Source: Paraburkholderia eburnea
GTDB lineage: Bacteria > Pseudomonadota > Gammaproteobacteria > Burkholderiales > Burkholderiaceae
Length of the DNA: 64,000 nt
Reading direction: 5' to 3'
NCBI RefSeq assembly: GCF_002917095.1
Contig: NZ_PQGA01000021.1
Coordinates: 17,996 to 81,995 of the forward strand
Part shown: positions 23,623 through 32,063 of the stretch, piece by piece
Layout of the letters: each line of letters starts with the position of its first letter
Position numbering within the stretch: the stretch's first letter is position 1
Made by a program: the position numbers and the translations under genes
Notes under the pieces: generated by a model
What the model was told of the DNA's origin: nothing
Database searches by the model: none
The model's input: the letters and a program-made list of their open reading frames with translations, nothing else

Positions 23623-25591
23623 TCCAGCGCCTCTGCCGGGCGGCTTGCCCGATCCGGCGCAGCTCGCGCGACTGGCCAATGCGTTTTTCAGAGCGCCGCC
23701 GGGCGGTGTCGCGGCGCCGGAAGTCGTGACCGGCAGCGGTGCAGTAGGCGGGGTGCCGAGCGCATTGCCGGCTGCCGCGCCCGTGCTGGCGTCTCTCAGC
23801 AATCCCGCACCGGCGGGTTCGCCGCTCGCGGGGCCGGCTGGGACGGGCACCGGCGTGCCGGGTTTGACGTTGCCGCAAGGCCGTGTGCCGGGCGGCAATC
23901 TGTTGCCTGGCAGCCCCACGCACATCCTGTCGCTGGGTAATCGCGCACCGGCGCTTGCACCGCATGCCGCCGCGCAGAATGGTTTGCCCGATCAAGCCGT
24001 GTCGGTGTTGCCCGCGCTCGAACCGCGCGCGGGTGGCGCGTTGCTGGGTGTGCCGCAGCAGAGTGGGGCGTCGCCGTACTATTTCCTCGACGACACGCTA
24101 CGCGCGGGCTCGCCTGCTTCGGCGCACGAGAACACCCGTTACGACGCACCCGCGCTGGGCGCCGATCCACGCGCATTCGGACTGCCCACGCAAGACGATC
24201 TGCGCGGATTGCTGTCCTTGCACCGTGACGGCTTTCAGGGCGCGCCCGGCATACCGGACGCGAAGCCCGCACACGGCTCGCACTACGTGCTGGACGAGGC
24301 GCGTGCCGCTGCGCATCCGCGTGACCAGCAACGCGATCAGACACATGGCGCGCCATTTTCCGCCGTGCGCGCGCCTTTCGACGTCGATGCCGTGAGGCGT
24401 GACTTCCCGATTCTCGCCGAGCGCGTGAATGGCCGCCCGCTCGTCTGGCTCGACAACGCGGCGACCACGCACAAGCCGCGTGCCGTGATCGAGCGCCTCG
24501 CGTACTTCTACGAGCACGAGAACTCCAACATCCATCGCGCGGCGCATACGCTCGCGGGCCGCGCAACCGATGCCTACGAGCACGCGCGCGAGACGGTACA
24601 GCGCTTCATCGGCGCGGGCTCGCCCGATGAAATCGTGTTCGTGCGCGGCACGACCGAGGCGATCAACCTGATCGCCAAGTCATGGGGCGAGGAGAACGTG
24701 GGACCGGGCGACGAGATCGTCGTCTCGCATCTCGAGCACCACGCCAACATCGTGCCGTGGCAGCAGCTTGCCGCGCGCAAGGGCGCGACGCTGCGCGTGA
24801 TTCCCGTCGATGAGTCCGGCCAGGTGCAGCTCGACGAATGCCGCAAGCTCTTTAACGAGCGTACGAAGATCGCGGCCGTCACCCAGGTGTCGAACGCGCT
24901 CGGCACCGTCGTGCCGGTCGCGCAGATCGTGCAGATGGCGCACGCCGTGGGCGCGAAGGCGCTGGTGGACGGCGCGCAGTCGATCTCGCACCTGCGCGTG
25001 GATGTGCGCGCGCTCGACGCGGACTTCTTCGTGTTTTCGGGCCACAAGATTTACGGGCCGACCGGCATCGGCGTGGTCTATGGCAAGCGCGAAGTGCTCG
25101 AAGCGATGCCGCCCTGGCAGGGCGGCGGCAACATGATCGCCGACGTCACCTTCGAGCGCACGCTGTTCCAGCCGCCGCCCGCGCGTTTCGAAGCCGGCAC
25201 GGGCAACATCGCCGACGCGGTGGGCCTGGGCGCCGCGCTGGACTACGTGACGCGCATCGGCATCGACAACATCGCGCGTTACGAGCACGATCTGCTCGCC
25301 TATGCGACGAGCGTGCTGGCGCCCGTGCCCGGCGTGCGGCTGGTGGGGACGGCGAACGACAAGGCGAGCGTGCTGTCGTTCGTGCTGCGCGGCTACCAGA
25401 CCGAGGAAGTGGGCCGTGCGCTCAGCGAAGAGGGCATCGCGGTGCGCTCCGGCCATCATTGCGCGCAGCCGATCCTGCGGCGCTTTGGTCTGGAGGCCAC
25501 GGTGCGCCCGTCGCTGGCGTTCTACAACACCTGCGACGAAGTCGACGCGCTGGTGTCGGTGGTGCGCAGGCTGGCGGCCCGACGCGGCTAA
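23597..25591 (+). CDS. SufS-like cysteine desulfurase with N-terminal encapsulin cargo domain
   Basis: A 664-residue PLP enzyme, the expected cargo of the adjacent shell. Residues 1 to about 258 are Pro/Ala/Gly-rich and lack predicted structure. They include a helix-like LARLANAFF segment (23-31) and three repeats of a short S-x-[YTH]-[YHV]-[FIV]-L pattern (about 106, 159 and 228; the last two followed by Asp-Asp/Glu). Residues of about 261-664 are a complete group II cysteine desulfurase: LDNAATTHKP, the PLP lysine Lys484 in SGHKIYGPTG, and the persulfide Cys622 in RSGHHCAQPILRRFG. Ordinary SufS is about 400 residues, so the extension is the cargo-loading region. It releases sulfur from cysteine inside the shell. 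ATG 23603 is an alternative start. A strong stem-loop follows the stop. Confidence 0.95.
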   Translation: MTMQTPTGNPAPLPGGLPDPAQLARLANAFFRAPPGGVAAPEVVTGSGAVGGVPSALPAAAPVLASLSNPAPAGSPLAGPAGTGTGVPGLTLPQGRVPGGNLLPGSPTHILSLGNRAPALAPHAAAQNGLPDQAVSVLPALEPRAGGALLGVPQQSGASPYYFLDDTLRAGSPASAHENTRYDAPALGADPRAFGLPTQDDLRGLLSLHRDGFQGAPGIPDAKPAHGSHYVLDEARAAAHPRDQQRDQTHGAPFSAVRAPFDVDAVRRDFPILAERVNGRPLVWLDNAATTHKPRAVIERLAYFYEHENSNIHRAAHTLAGRATDAYEHARETVQRFIGAGSPDEIVFVRGTTEAINLIAKSWGEENVGPGDEIVVSHLEHHANIVPWQQLAARKGATLRVIPVDESGQVQLDECRKLFNERTKIAAVTQVSNALGTVVPVAQIVQMAHAVGAKALVDGAQSISHLRVDVRALDADFFVFSGHKIYGPTGIGVVYGKREVLEAMPPWQGGGNMIADVTFERTLFQPPPARFEAGTGNIADAVGLGAALDYVTRIGIDNIARYEHDLLAYATSVLAPVPGVRLVGTANDKASVLSFVLRGYQTEEVGRALSEEGIAVRSGHHCAQPILRRFGLEATVRPSLAFYNTCDEVDALVSVVRRLAARRG

Positions 25592-25600
25592 AAGCCAACC

Positions 25601-25632
25601 AGGAGGCGCAGCGGGAAACCGTTGCGCCTCCT
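25601..25632 (+). terminator. Strong stem-loop terminator after the encapsulin-desulfurase operon
   Basis: A 14-bp GC-rich stem (25601-25614 with 25619-25632, one G-U-type mismatch) closes on a GAAA tetraloop, 10 bp after the desulfurase stop. The T-run after it is short (CTTC), but the stability suggests it ends the operon or protects its 3' end. Confidence 0.75.
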
Positions 25633-25753
25633 TCGAACAAGCGCGGCGCTTACGCGAAAGTGATGAATTGCGCCGACGACCACACCTTGCCGTTGTCGCG
25701 TTACCACCCCAAGCAGTACACCGGACGAAACCCGACCGGCACATGCGAATGCG

Positions 25754-27304
25754 TCACGACATGCTCGCCGGGGCCTGCGTGGCGGAAAGCAACGCCGTGC
25801 GCTTGCCGAATGCGTGCGCTTCGATTACGCGCGCAAGGGTCGCGAACGCCGGCTCGATGTTCTCGTGCGGCACGCACGCATAACCGGTTAGCAATCCTTT
25901 GCGTTGTTGTTTTCCCAGGTAGTACGATGCAAGCGGCCTCACAATCACCCCTGCTTCGTAGGCTGCGGCCGTGACCTCGCGGTCGTCGCAATGTTCGGGC
26001 AAGCCGAGTACGAAATGCAGACCCGCTTCATCGCCCATAACAGGCAGGGCATCGCCGAAATGGCGTGTGACGGCGTCGATCAACAATTGGCGTCGTTCGC
26101 CGTACAGCGTGCGCATACGACGCACGTGCGAGGTGAGATAACCGTCCAGGATGAACTCCGCCAGCACGGCCTGCTGCATCAACTGGCCTTCGCGATAAAG
26201 CTCTGCGACGCCCGTGCGAAAGGTGGCGGCGAGCCGCTCGGGCACCACCATATAGCCAATACGCAAGCCCGGGAACAGCAGCTTTCCGAGACTGCCCACA
26301 TAGATCACACGATCCGATTCGTCGAGTCCCTGCAATGACGCGAGAGGCCGGCTGCCGTAGCGGAACTCGCTGTCGTAGTCGTCTTCGATGATCCACATCT
26401 TGTGCTGGCGCGCGTATTCGAGCAGCGTGCGGCGTCTTGCGAGGCTCATGACCATGCCCAGCGGATACTGATGCGAGGGCGTGACGAGCGCCATGCGCGG
26501 CGGATGACGCAGATCGGCGTCGCCGGGGTTCAAGCCTTCGGCATCCACCGGTATTGGCGCGAGCTGGATGCCTGACGCCTGCAGCACGCTGCGCGCTCCC
26601 CAATAACACGGTTCTTCGACCCAGGCACGGTCGCCGTGATCCGCGAGCAGGCGCACCGCGAGATCGATCGACTGATGAATGCCGGTCGTGATAATGATCT
26701 GCTCGGGTGAGCAACGCACCGAGCGAGCGACGCGCAGATAGTCCGACAAGGCCCGTCGCAGCGGGCGATAGCCGCCGCCCGGTGCGTAGGTGAGGAGGTC
26801 GTGGCCCACCGACTTCCAGAGGCGCGACTGCAGGCGGCTCCAGGTGCGCGCGGGAAATTCGGCCACGTCGGGCACGCCTGGCATGAATGCACCCCATTGC
26901 TTCGCCGAGACGCCTGCTTCGTCAATCAGACGCTGCCCGCGCATGGACATGTCACCGCGCGGGCAGGTTGTCGCATGGGCGGGCGCATCGGCATCTTCCG
27001 GGGCGTGCAAGGCGGTGCGCGGGCCGACCGCGGCGGAGTCGGGGCGTGTGTCGGCGACATAGGTGCCGCTGCCGGTGGTCGAGAGCACGTAGCCCTCGGC
27101 GCTCAACTGGTCGTACACGTGCACCACCGTATTGCGCGCGATCCCAAGGTCAGCCGCAAGCGTGCGCGAGCTGGGCAGTCGGGTGCCGGGCGCCAGGTGG
27201 CCGGTCAGGATGGCCTGCTGCATCAGGCGCAGCAACTGGCGGTAGACCGGTTCGACGCCGGCCTTGTCAAGCTGCGCGGCCAGCCAGTCGGACAAAATTA
27301 CCAT
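25754..27304 (-). CDS. MocR/GabR-type PLP-dependent transcriptional regulator
   Basis: A roughly 516-residue fusion of an N-terminal GntR winged helix-turn-helix (LPSSRTLAADLGIARNTVVHVYDQL, about residues 40-65) and a C-terminal type I aminotransferase-like domain. The latter has the PLP-binding block (ITTGIHQSIDLAVRL, YVGSLGKLLFPGLRIGYMVVP with the Schiff-base Lys). GTG/ATG choices: an ATG at 27331 falls inside the direct repeats described separately, so ATG 27304, with GGGGGG upstream, is preferred. MocR proteins sense amino- or aldehyde-type ligands and are often divergent from the operon they control; here that is a polyamine-type ABC importer. Confidence 0.9.
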   Translation of the reverse strand: MVILSDWLAAQLDKAGVEPVYRQLLRLMQQAILTGHLAPGTRLPSSRTLAADLGIARNTVVHVYDQLSAEGYVLSTTGSGTYVADTRPDSAAVGPRTALHAPEDADAPAHATTCPRGDMSMRGQRLIDEAGVSAKQWGAFMPGVPDVAEFPARTWSRLQSRLWKSVGHDLLTYAPGGGYRPLRRALSDYLRVARSVRCSPEQIIITTGIHQSIDLAVRLLADHGDRAWVEEPCYWGARSVLQASGIQLAPIPVDAEGLNPGDADLRHPPRMALVTPSHQYPLGMVMSLARRRTLLEYARQHKMWIIEDDYDSEFRYGSRPLASLQGLDESDRVIYVGSLGKLLFPGLRIGYMVVPERLAATFRTGVAELYREGQLMQQAVLAEFILDGYLTSHVRRMRTLYGERRQLLIDAVTRHFGDALPVMGDEAGLHFVLGLPEHCDDREVTAAAYEAGVIVRPLASYYLGKQQRKGLLTGYACVPHENIEPAFATLARVIEAHAFGKRTALLSATQAPASMS

Positions 27305-27319
27305 CGGCCCCCCGAGGTC

Positions 27320-27357
27320 AAATGGTTCCATCCGGAATAATGAAATGGCTCCATTGG
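27320..27357. promoter_or_regulatory. Direct-repeat operator candidate between mocR and the ABC genes
   Basis: AAATGGTTCCAT (from 27320) and AAATGGCTCCAT (from 27343) are direct repeats 23 bp apart, about two helical turns. MocR/GabR-type regulators bind pairs of direct repeats, so this is a likely operator for the adjacent regulator. The first copy overlaps the alternative start codon at 27331. Confidence 0.65.
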
Positions 27358-27482
27358 ATAGAACCGAAAGCGACTATAGTAATCCGCACGTCAGGTCCAG
27401 TTAATGCCTGCGACAGGTTTTATTTAATCGCGCCGGATCGACAAGGCGCGGCAATACAGGAACAAAGACAGGAGACAGGGCG

Positions 27483-28574
27483 ATGAAGCACTCGGACGTG
27501 ATCGTCAGCTTTCGCGGCGTGCGCAAGACTTACGACGGCGAAACCCTGGTGGTGAAGCAACTCGATCTGGACATCTATCAGGGCGAGTTCCTGACGTTGC
27601 TCGGGCCGTCCGGGTCCGGAAAAACCACGTGCCTGATGATGCTCGCGGGTTTCGAATTCCCGACCGGCGGTGAGATCCGCCTCGAGGGCAAGCTGCTCAA
27701 TAACGTGCCGCCGCACAAGCGCGACATCGGCATGGTGTTCCAGAACTACGCTTTGTTCCCGCACATGACGGTCGAACAGAACGTGGCGTATCCGCTGGGC
27801 GTGCGCAAGGTGCCGGCCGGCGAGCGCGCCGCGCGCGTGAACGATGCGCTCAAGATGGTGCGCATGGAAAGCTTCGCGAAGCGTTATCCGGCGCAGCTTT
27901 CGGGCGGGCAGCAGCAGCGTATCGCGCTGGCGCGCGCGCTGGTGTTCCAGCCCAAGCTCGTGCTGATGGACGAGCCGCTGGGCGCGCTCGACAAACAGCT
28001 GCGCGAACATATGCAATACGAACTCAAGTCGCTGCACGAGAAGCTCGGCATCACCTTCGTCTACGTGACGCACGATCAGGGCGAGGCACTCACCATGTCG
28101 GACCGCGTCGCGGTATTTGACAAGGGCATCGTGCAGCAGCTCGACAGCGTGGACCGTCTTTATGAATCGCCATGCAACGAGTTCGTCGCGAGCTTTATCG
28201 GCGACAGCAATCGTCTGCGCGGCAAGATCGTCTCGGTCGAAGGCGAGTTCTGCGAAATCCACCTGGCCGATGGCACGCGCCTGAAGGGCCGCAACGTCGC
28301 GGGCGCGCAGGCGGGCGCCGACGCCATCGCCTCCATTCGTCCCGAACGTATGAAGCTTGCCGCTCATGGCGCGAGCAACGGCGCGAACGCCATTGCGGGC
28401 GAGGCGCGCAGTCTGATCTATTACGGCGACCACGTGCGCATGCGCTGCGGTCTGCCCCAGCAGGACGAGTGCTTCGTGAAAGTGCCGCTCGGCACTGAGG
28501 CGCTCGCCGGTTTCGCGCCCGGCCAGCCGGTCGCGCTCGAGTTTGCGCCCGAACATCTGCGCGTGTTCGCGTGA
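27483..28574 (+). CDS. Polyamine-type ABC transporter ATP-binding protein (PotA-like)
   Basis: A 363-residue ATPase. Walker A is GPSGSGKTT (about residue 45), the Q-loop VFQNYALFPHM, the signature LSGGQQQRIALARAL, Walker B VLMDEPLGALD and the H-loop YVTHDQGEA. A C-terminal TOBE-type domain (about 245-363) follows. This length and the TOBE domain are typical of PotA/spermidine-putrescine-type or Fe-type importers. It is the first gene of a four-gene operon (ATPase, binding protein, two permeases) and starts about 125 bp from the MocR operator repeats, consistent with control by MocR. Polyamine specificity is inferred from neighbours. Confidence 0.92.
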   Translation: MKHSDVIVSFRGVRKTYDGETLVVKQLDLDIYQGEFLTLLGPSGSGKTTCLMMLAGFEFPTGGEIRLEGKLLNNVPPHKRDIGMVFQNYALFPHMTVEQNVAYPLGVRKVPAGERAARVNDALKMVRMESFAKRYPAQLSGGQQQRIALARALVFQPKLVLMDEPLGALDKQLREHMQYELKSLHEKLGITFVYVTHDQGEALTMSDRVAVFDKGIVQQLDSVDRLYESPCNEFVASFIGDSNRLRGKIVSVEGEFCEIHLADGTRLKGRNVAGAQAGADAIASIRPERMKLAAHGASNGANAIAGEARSLIYYGDHVRMRCGLPQQDECFVKVPLGTEALAGFAPGQPVALEFAPEHLRVFA

Positions 28575-28643
28575 AGACGACCGGGTCACGCCGCTCGTGC
28601 TGAAGGCCCGGCAAGACAAACCACCAAGGAGAAGGGACTCACC

Positions 28644-29687
28644 ATGAAAAAGATCGGCAACATGCGCGTTGCGGCGGTCGCGGCCACGCTCGCACTCTCG
28701 CTCGGCGCGGCGCACGCGGCGGAACTCACGGTCGTGAACTTCGGCGGCGCGAATGGCAACGCGCAGAAGGCGGCCTTCAACGAGCCGTATCAGGCGCAGA
28801 CAGGCACGAAGATCACGACCGTCGAATACAACGGCGAGCAGGCCAAGGTCAAGGCCATGGTCGAAGCGAAACACGTCAACTGGGACGTGGTGGAAGTCGA
28901 AACCGGCGACATCGCGCGCGGCTGCGACGAAGGCCTCTACGAGAAGCTCGACTGGTCGAAGCTCGGCAACAAGAGCGACTTCATCAAGGCTGCGCAGCAG
29001 CCGTGCGGCGCGGGTTTCTTCGTGTGGTCCACGGCGCTCGCCTATAACGCCGACAAACTCAAGACCGCGCCCACGGGTTGGGCCGACTTCTGGGACACGA
29101 AGAAATTCCCGGGCAAGCGCGGTATGCGCAAGGGCGCGCAATACAACCTCGAATTCGCGCTGATGGCCGACGGCGTGGCGCCGCAGGACGTCTACAAGGT
29201 GCTCTCGACCAAGGCGGGCCAGGACCGCGCGTTCAAGAAGCTCGACGAACTCAAGCCGAACATCCAGTGGTGGGAGGCGGGCGCGCAGCCGCCCCAGTTC
29301 CTCGTGGCCGGCGACGTGGTGATGTCCACGGCTTTCAACGGCCGGATCGACGCTGCGCAGCGCGAAGGCAAGAACCTCAGGGTCGTGTGGAGCGGCAGCA
29401 TCTACGATCTGGACTACTGGGCGATTCCGAAGGGCTCGCCCAACAAGGACGCGGCGCTCAAGTACATCGCCTACACCCTCTCGCCGAAGCCGCAGCAGGA
29501 GTACGCGAAGCACATCGCCTACGGCCCGGTCAACGACAACGCGATCAAGGCGCTCGACGCGAAGACACTGGAAAACCTGCCGAATTCGCCGGCCAACGGC
29601 AAGAATGCGGTGCAGCAGAACCTCACGTTCTGGACCGATCACGGTGACGAACTGGAACAGCGCTTCGCTTCGTGGGCAGCGAAGTAA
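28644..29687 (+). CDS. ABC transporter periplasmic substrate-binding protein (PotD-like)
   Basis: A 347-residue protein with a signal peptide (1 to about 24, ending AHA). The mature part has the extracellular solute-binding fold of polyamine-type proteins: WDVVEVETGDIARG, then WADFWDTKKFPGKRGMRKG, and DLDYWAIPKGSPNKDAALKY near the C-terminus. It delivers substrate to the two permeases encoded downstream. RBS GGAGAAGG lies before the ATG. A large stem-loop between this gene and the next (29709-29758) may stabilise this message. Substrate class is polyamine or similar; it is not provable from sequence. Confidence 0.9.
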   Translation: MKKIGNMRVAAVAATLALSLGAAHAAELTVVNFGGANGNAQKAAFNEPYQAQTGTKITTVEYNGEQAKVKAMVEAKHVNWDVVEVETGDIARGCDEGLYEKLDWSKLGNKSDFIKAAQQPCGAGFFVWSTALAYNADKLKTAPTGWADFWDTKKFPGKRGMRKGAQYNLEFALMADGVAPQDVYKVLSTKAGQDRAFKKLDELKPNIQWWEAGAQPPQFLVAGDVVMSTAFNGRIDAAQREGKNLRVVWSGSIYDLDYWAIPKGSPNKDAALKYIAYTLSPKPQQEYAKHIAYGPVNDNAIKALDAKTLENLPNSPANGKNAVQQNLTFWTDHGDELEQRFASWAAK

Positions 29688-29708
29688 GCGCGTGAAGCGT
29701 TGAAGTAT

Positions 29709-29758
29709 CCGTTGCGCGGCGCGCGGTTTGCAGCACAAGGCGCGTCGCGCGGCAACGG
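29709..29758 (+). other. Long imperfect GC stem-loop between binding-protein and permease genes
   Basis: CCGTTGC at 29709-29715 pairs with GCAACGG at 29752-29758, and the inner GC-rich tracts extend the pairing imperfectly. It lies inside the ABC operon between the binding-protein stop and the permease start. Such intercistronic hairpins commonly protect the binding-protein mRNA and lower permease expression. Confidence 0.55.
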
Positions 29759-29779
29759 GGGCAGTGCAGGAGACTTGAT

Positions 29780-31066
29780 GTGACAACGATGACGACCGTG
29801 ACCAACGTCGCTGACGATGCAGGCGAATCGAGCGCGCGCCTGAAGCGCGAACTGCGCCTCGCGCAGGCGAAGAAGCGCACCATGGCGCTGCTGCTGATCG
29901 CGCCGCTGGCGATCTTTCTGCTGTTGATTTTTGTCGTGCCGATCGCGGCGCTGCTCACGCGCGCCGTGCAGAATCCAGAAGTGGCCACCGCGCTGCCGCA
30001 TACGATTGCGGCACTCAACGGCTGGGACCGCAAAAGCGCGCCGCCCGACGCGGCCTACGCCGCGCTCGCGCAGGACCTCGCGGCGGTGCAGGACGGCGAC
30101 GCCATGGGCGCGCTCGCGCGCCGCCTGAACGTGGAGATCGCCGGCTATCGCTCGCTCGTGGCGAAGACCGCGCGCGCCATGCCGCTTTCCGACGACGACG
30201 GCAAGCCGCTCACGCTCACGCCCGCGCAGACGCGCGCCAAAATCGTCGAACTCGACGATCGCTGGAACGACGTGACGTACTGGCAGGCCATCGCGAAGAA
30301 TAGCGGCCGCTATTCGCCGTTCTATCTGCTCGCCTCGCTCGACCACAAGCAGGACGCCTTCGGCAGTATCGTGTCCGCCGATCCCGAGCAGCAAATTTAT
30401 CTCGCCGTGTTCGGGCGCACCTTCGTCATCAGCGTGTTCGTCACCTTGTTCGCGCTTGCGCTCGGCTATCCGCTCGCGTACTGGATCTCGACGCTCTCCG
30501 AGCGCCGCGCCAATCTCATGATGATCCTCGTGCTGATTCCGTTCTGGACGTCGATTCTCGTGCGCGTGGCCGCGTGGATCGTGATCCTGCAAAGCGAAGG
30601 GCTGGTCAACAAGGCGTTGATGGACACCGGCATCATTTCGTCGCCGCTTGCGCTGCTGTTCAACCGCGTGGGCGTCTATATTTCGATGACGCACATTCTC
30701 TTGCCCTTCATGGTGCTGCCGCTTTACAGCGTGATGAAATCGATCCCGCCGACGTATCAGCGCGCGGCCGTCTCGCTCGGCAGTCACCCGTTCGCGGCCT
30801 TCTGGCGCGTGTACGTGCCGCAGACCTATCCGGGCATTGGTGCGGGCGTGCTGCTCGTGTTCATTCTCTCGATTGGCTACTACATCACGCCCGCGCTGCT
30901 AGGCGGCCCGGCCGACCAGATGGTGAGCTACTACGTGGCGTACTTCACGAATGTGTCGATCAACTGGGGCATGGCATGCTCGCTCGGCGCGCTGCTGCTC
31001 GCGGCCACGACCGTGCTGTATTTCGTCTACGTGCGATTCACGCGCACGAACCTGAGCCTCGGCTAA
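29780..31066 (+). CDS. ABC transporter permease (PotB-like) with a large periplasmic insert
   Basis: A 428-residue inner-membrane permease. The first transmembrane helix is near residues 36-56, a roughly 140-residue soluble insert follows (about 60-210), then five more helices. The EAA loop is SLGSHPFAAFWRVYVPQTYPG (about residues 330-350). PotB is usually about 290 residues, so the insert is notable. The start is GTG 29780 with AGGAG 7 bp upstream; ATG 29789 is a weaker alternative. It overlaps in function with the next gene, which supplies the second permease. Confidence 0.9.
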   Translation: MTTMTTVTNVADDAGESSARLKRELRLAQAKKRTMALLLIAPLAIFLLLIFVVPIAALLTRAVQNPEVATALPHTIAALNGWDRKSAPPDAAYAALAQDLAAVQDGDAMGALARRLNVEIAGYRSLVAKTARAMPLSDDDGKPLTLTPAQTRAKIVELDDRWNDVTYWQAIAKNSGRYSPFYLLASLDHKQDAFGSIVSADPEQQIYLAVFGRTFVISVFVTLFALALGYPLAYWISTLSERRANLMMILVLIPFWTSILVRVAAWIVILQSEGLVNKALMDTGIISSPLALLFNRVGVYISMTHILLPFMVLPLYSVMKSIPPTYQRAAVSLGSHPFAAFWRVYVPQTYPGIGAGVLLVFILSIGYYITPALLGGPADQMVSYYVAYFTNVSINWGMACSLGALLLAATTVLYFVYVRFTRTNLSLG

Positions 31067-31079
31067 AGGAGGCCACGAC

Positions 31080-31919
31080 ATGAAATTCGCGAAACCGCTT
31101 TTTGCTCCGCACACCTCGGGCGTCGAACGCATCTGGTACTTCACGTTACGCGGCCTCGCCGTGCTCACGCTGCTGTATCTGATTCTGCCCGTGCTCGCGA
31201 TCGTGCCGCTCTCATTCTCGTCGAGCACGTTCCTCGTGTATCCGATTCCGGGCTGGTCGCTGCGCTGGTACGAAAATCTCGTGATGTCCGACGAATGGCG
31301 CATGGCCGCGAAGAACAGCTTTATCGTCGGGCCGCTCGCAACGGTGGTGGCCACCGTACTCGGCACGCTCGCGGCCATCGGTCTGAACAAGGCCGACTTC
31401 CGCGGTAAATCGTTGCTGATGGCGGTCCTCATTTCGCCGATGATCGTGCCCGTGGTCGTGGTGGGCGTCGGCATGTATCTGTTCTTCGCGCCGCTCGGAC
31501 TGGCCAATACGTATATCGGGCTGATTCTCGCGCACGCGTCGCTGGGTGTGCCTTTCGTGGTGACGACGGTGTCCGCCACGCTCGCGGGCTTCAATCACAA
31601 TCTTGTGCGCGCGAGTCTGTCGCTGGGTGCGAATCCGGTCACGACGTTCTTTCGCGTAACCTTGCCGGTGATCGCGCCGGGCGTGATTTCGGGAGCGCTT
31701 TTCGCGTTCGCGACGTCGTTCGATGAAGTGGTTGTGACGCTGTTTCTCGCGGGCGCCGATCAGACTACCCTGCCGAGGCAGATGTTCACCGGCATCCGCG
31801 AGAACATCAGCCCGACGATTGCCGCGCTGGCCACGATCCTGATCGTCTTCTCGACCTGTCTACTGCTCGCGCTCGAGTGGCTGCGAGGCAGAAATGCCGC
31901 TCGCGCGGTCAAGGCGTAA
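31080..31919 (+). CDS. ABC transporter permease (PotC-like)
   Basis: A 279-residue permease with six transmembrane helices and the EAA-type cytoplasmic loop ASLSLGANPVTTFFRVTLPVIAPG (about 180-200). It starts 13 bp after the first permease with an AGGAGG site. Together the four proteins form a complete import system: ATPase, binding protein and two different permeases. Confidence 0.92.
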   Translation: MKFAKPLFAPHTSGVERIWYFTLRGLAVLTLLYLILPVLAIVPLSFSSSTFLVYPIPGWSLRWYENLVMSDEWRMAAKNSFIVGPLATVVATVLGTLAAIGLNKADFRGKSLLMAVLISPMIVPVVVVGVGMYLFFAPLGLANTYIGLILAHASLGVPFVVTTVSATLAGFNHNLVRASLSLGANPVTTFFRVTLPVIAPGVISGALFAFATSFDEVVVTLFLAGADQTTLPRQMFTGIRENISPTIAALATILIVFSTCLLLALEWLRGRNAARAVKA

Positions 31920-31954
31920 AAAGCAGGGAGGCCGATGCCCTGAAAGCGCTTGAA

Positions 31955-31991
31955 CGAAGCCTGCATCAATCGAATTGATTTCCAGGCTTCG
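31955..31991 (+). terminator. Nested stem-loop after the ABC operon
   Basis: The outer arms CGAAGCCTG (31955-31963) and CAGGCTTCG (31983-31991) are perfectly complementary, and an inner ATCAAT/ATTGAT pair strengthens the structure. It lies 35 bp after the last permease stop. There is no T-run, so the terminator call is moderate. Confidence 0.5.
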
Positions 31992-32063
31992 TAACAGCGA
32001 TGGAATCCTGCGCCCAACCGTGAAGATAAGCGGAGCGAGGCGGCCAACTTTGCCGGCCGGCAC

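Noticed and set aside
27420..29786. Long minus-strand frame across the ABC ATPase and binding-protein genes
   Set aside because: Shadow of two genes with complete signature motifs on the other strand.
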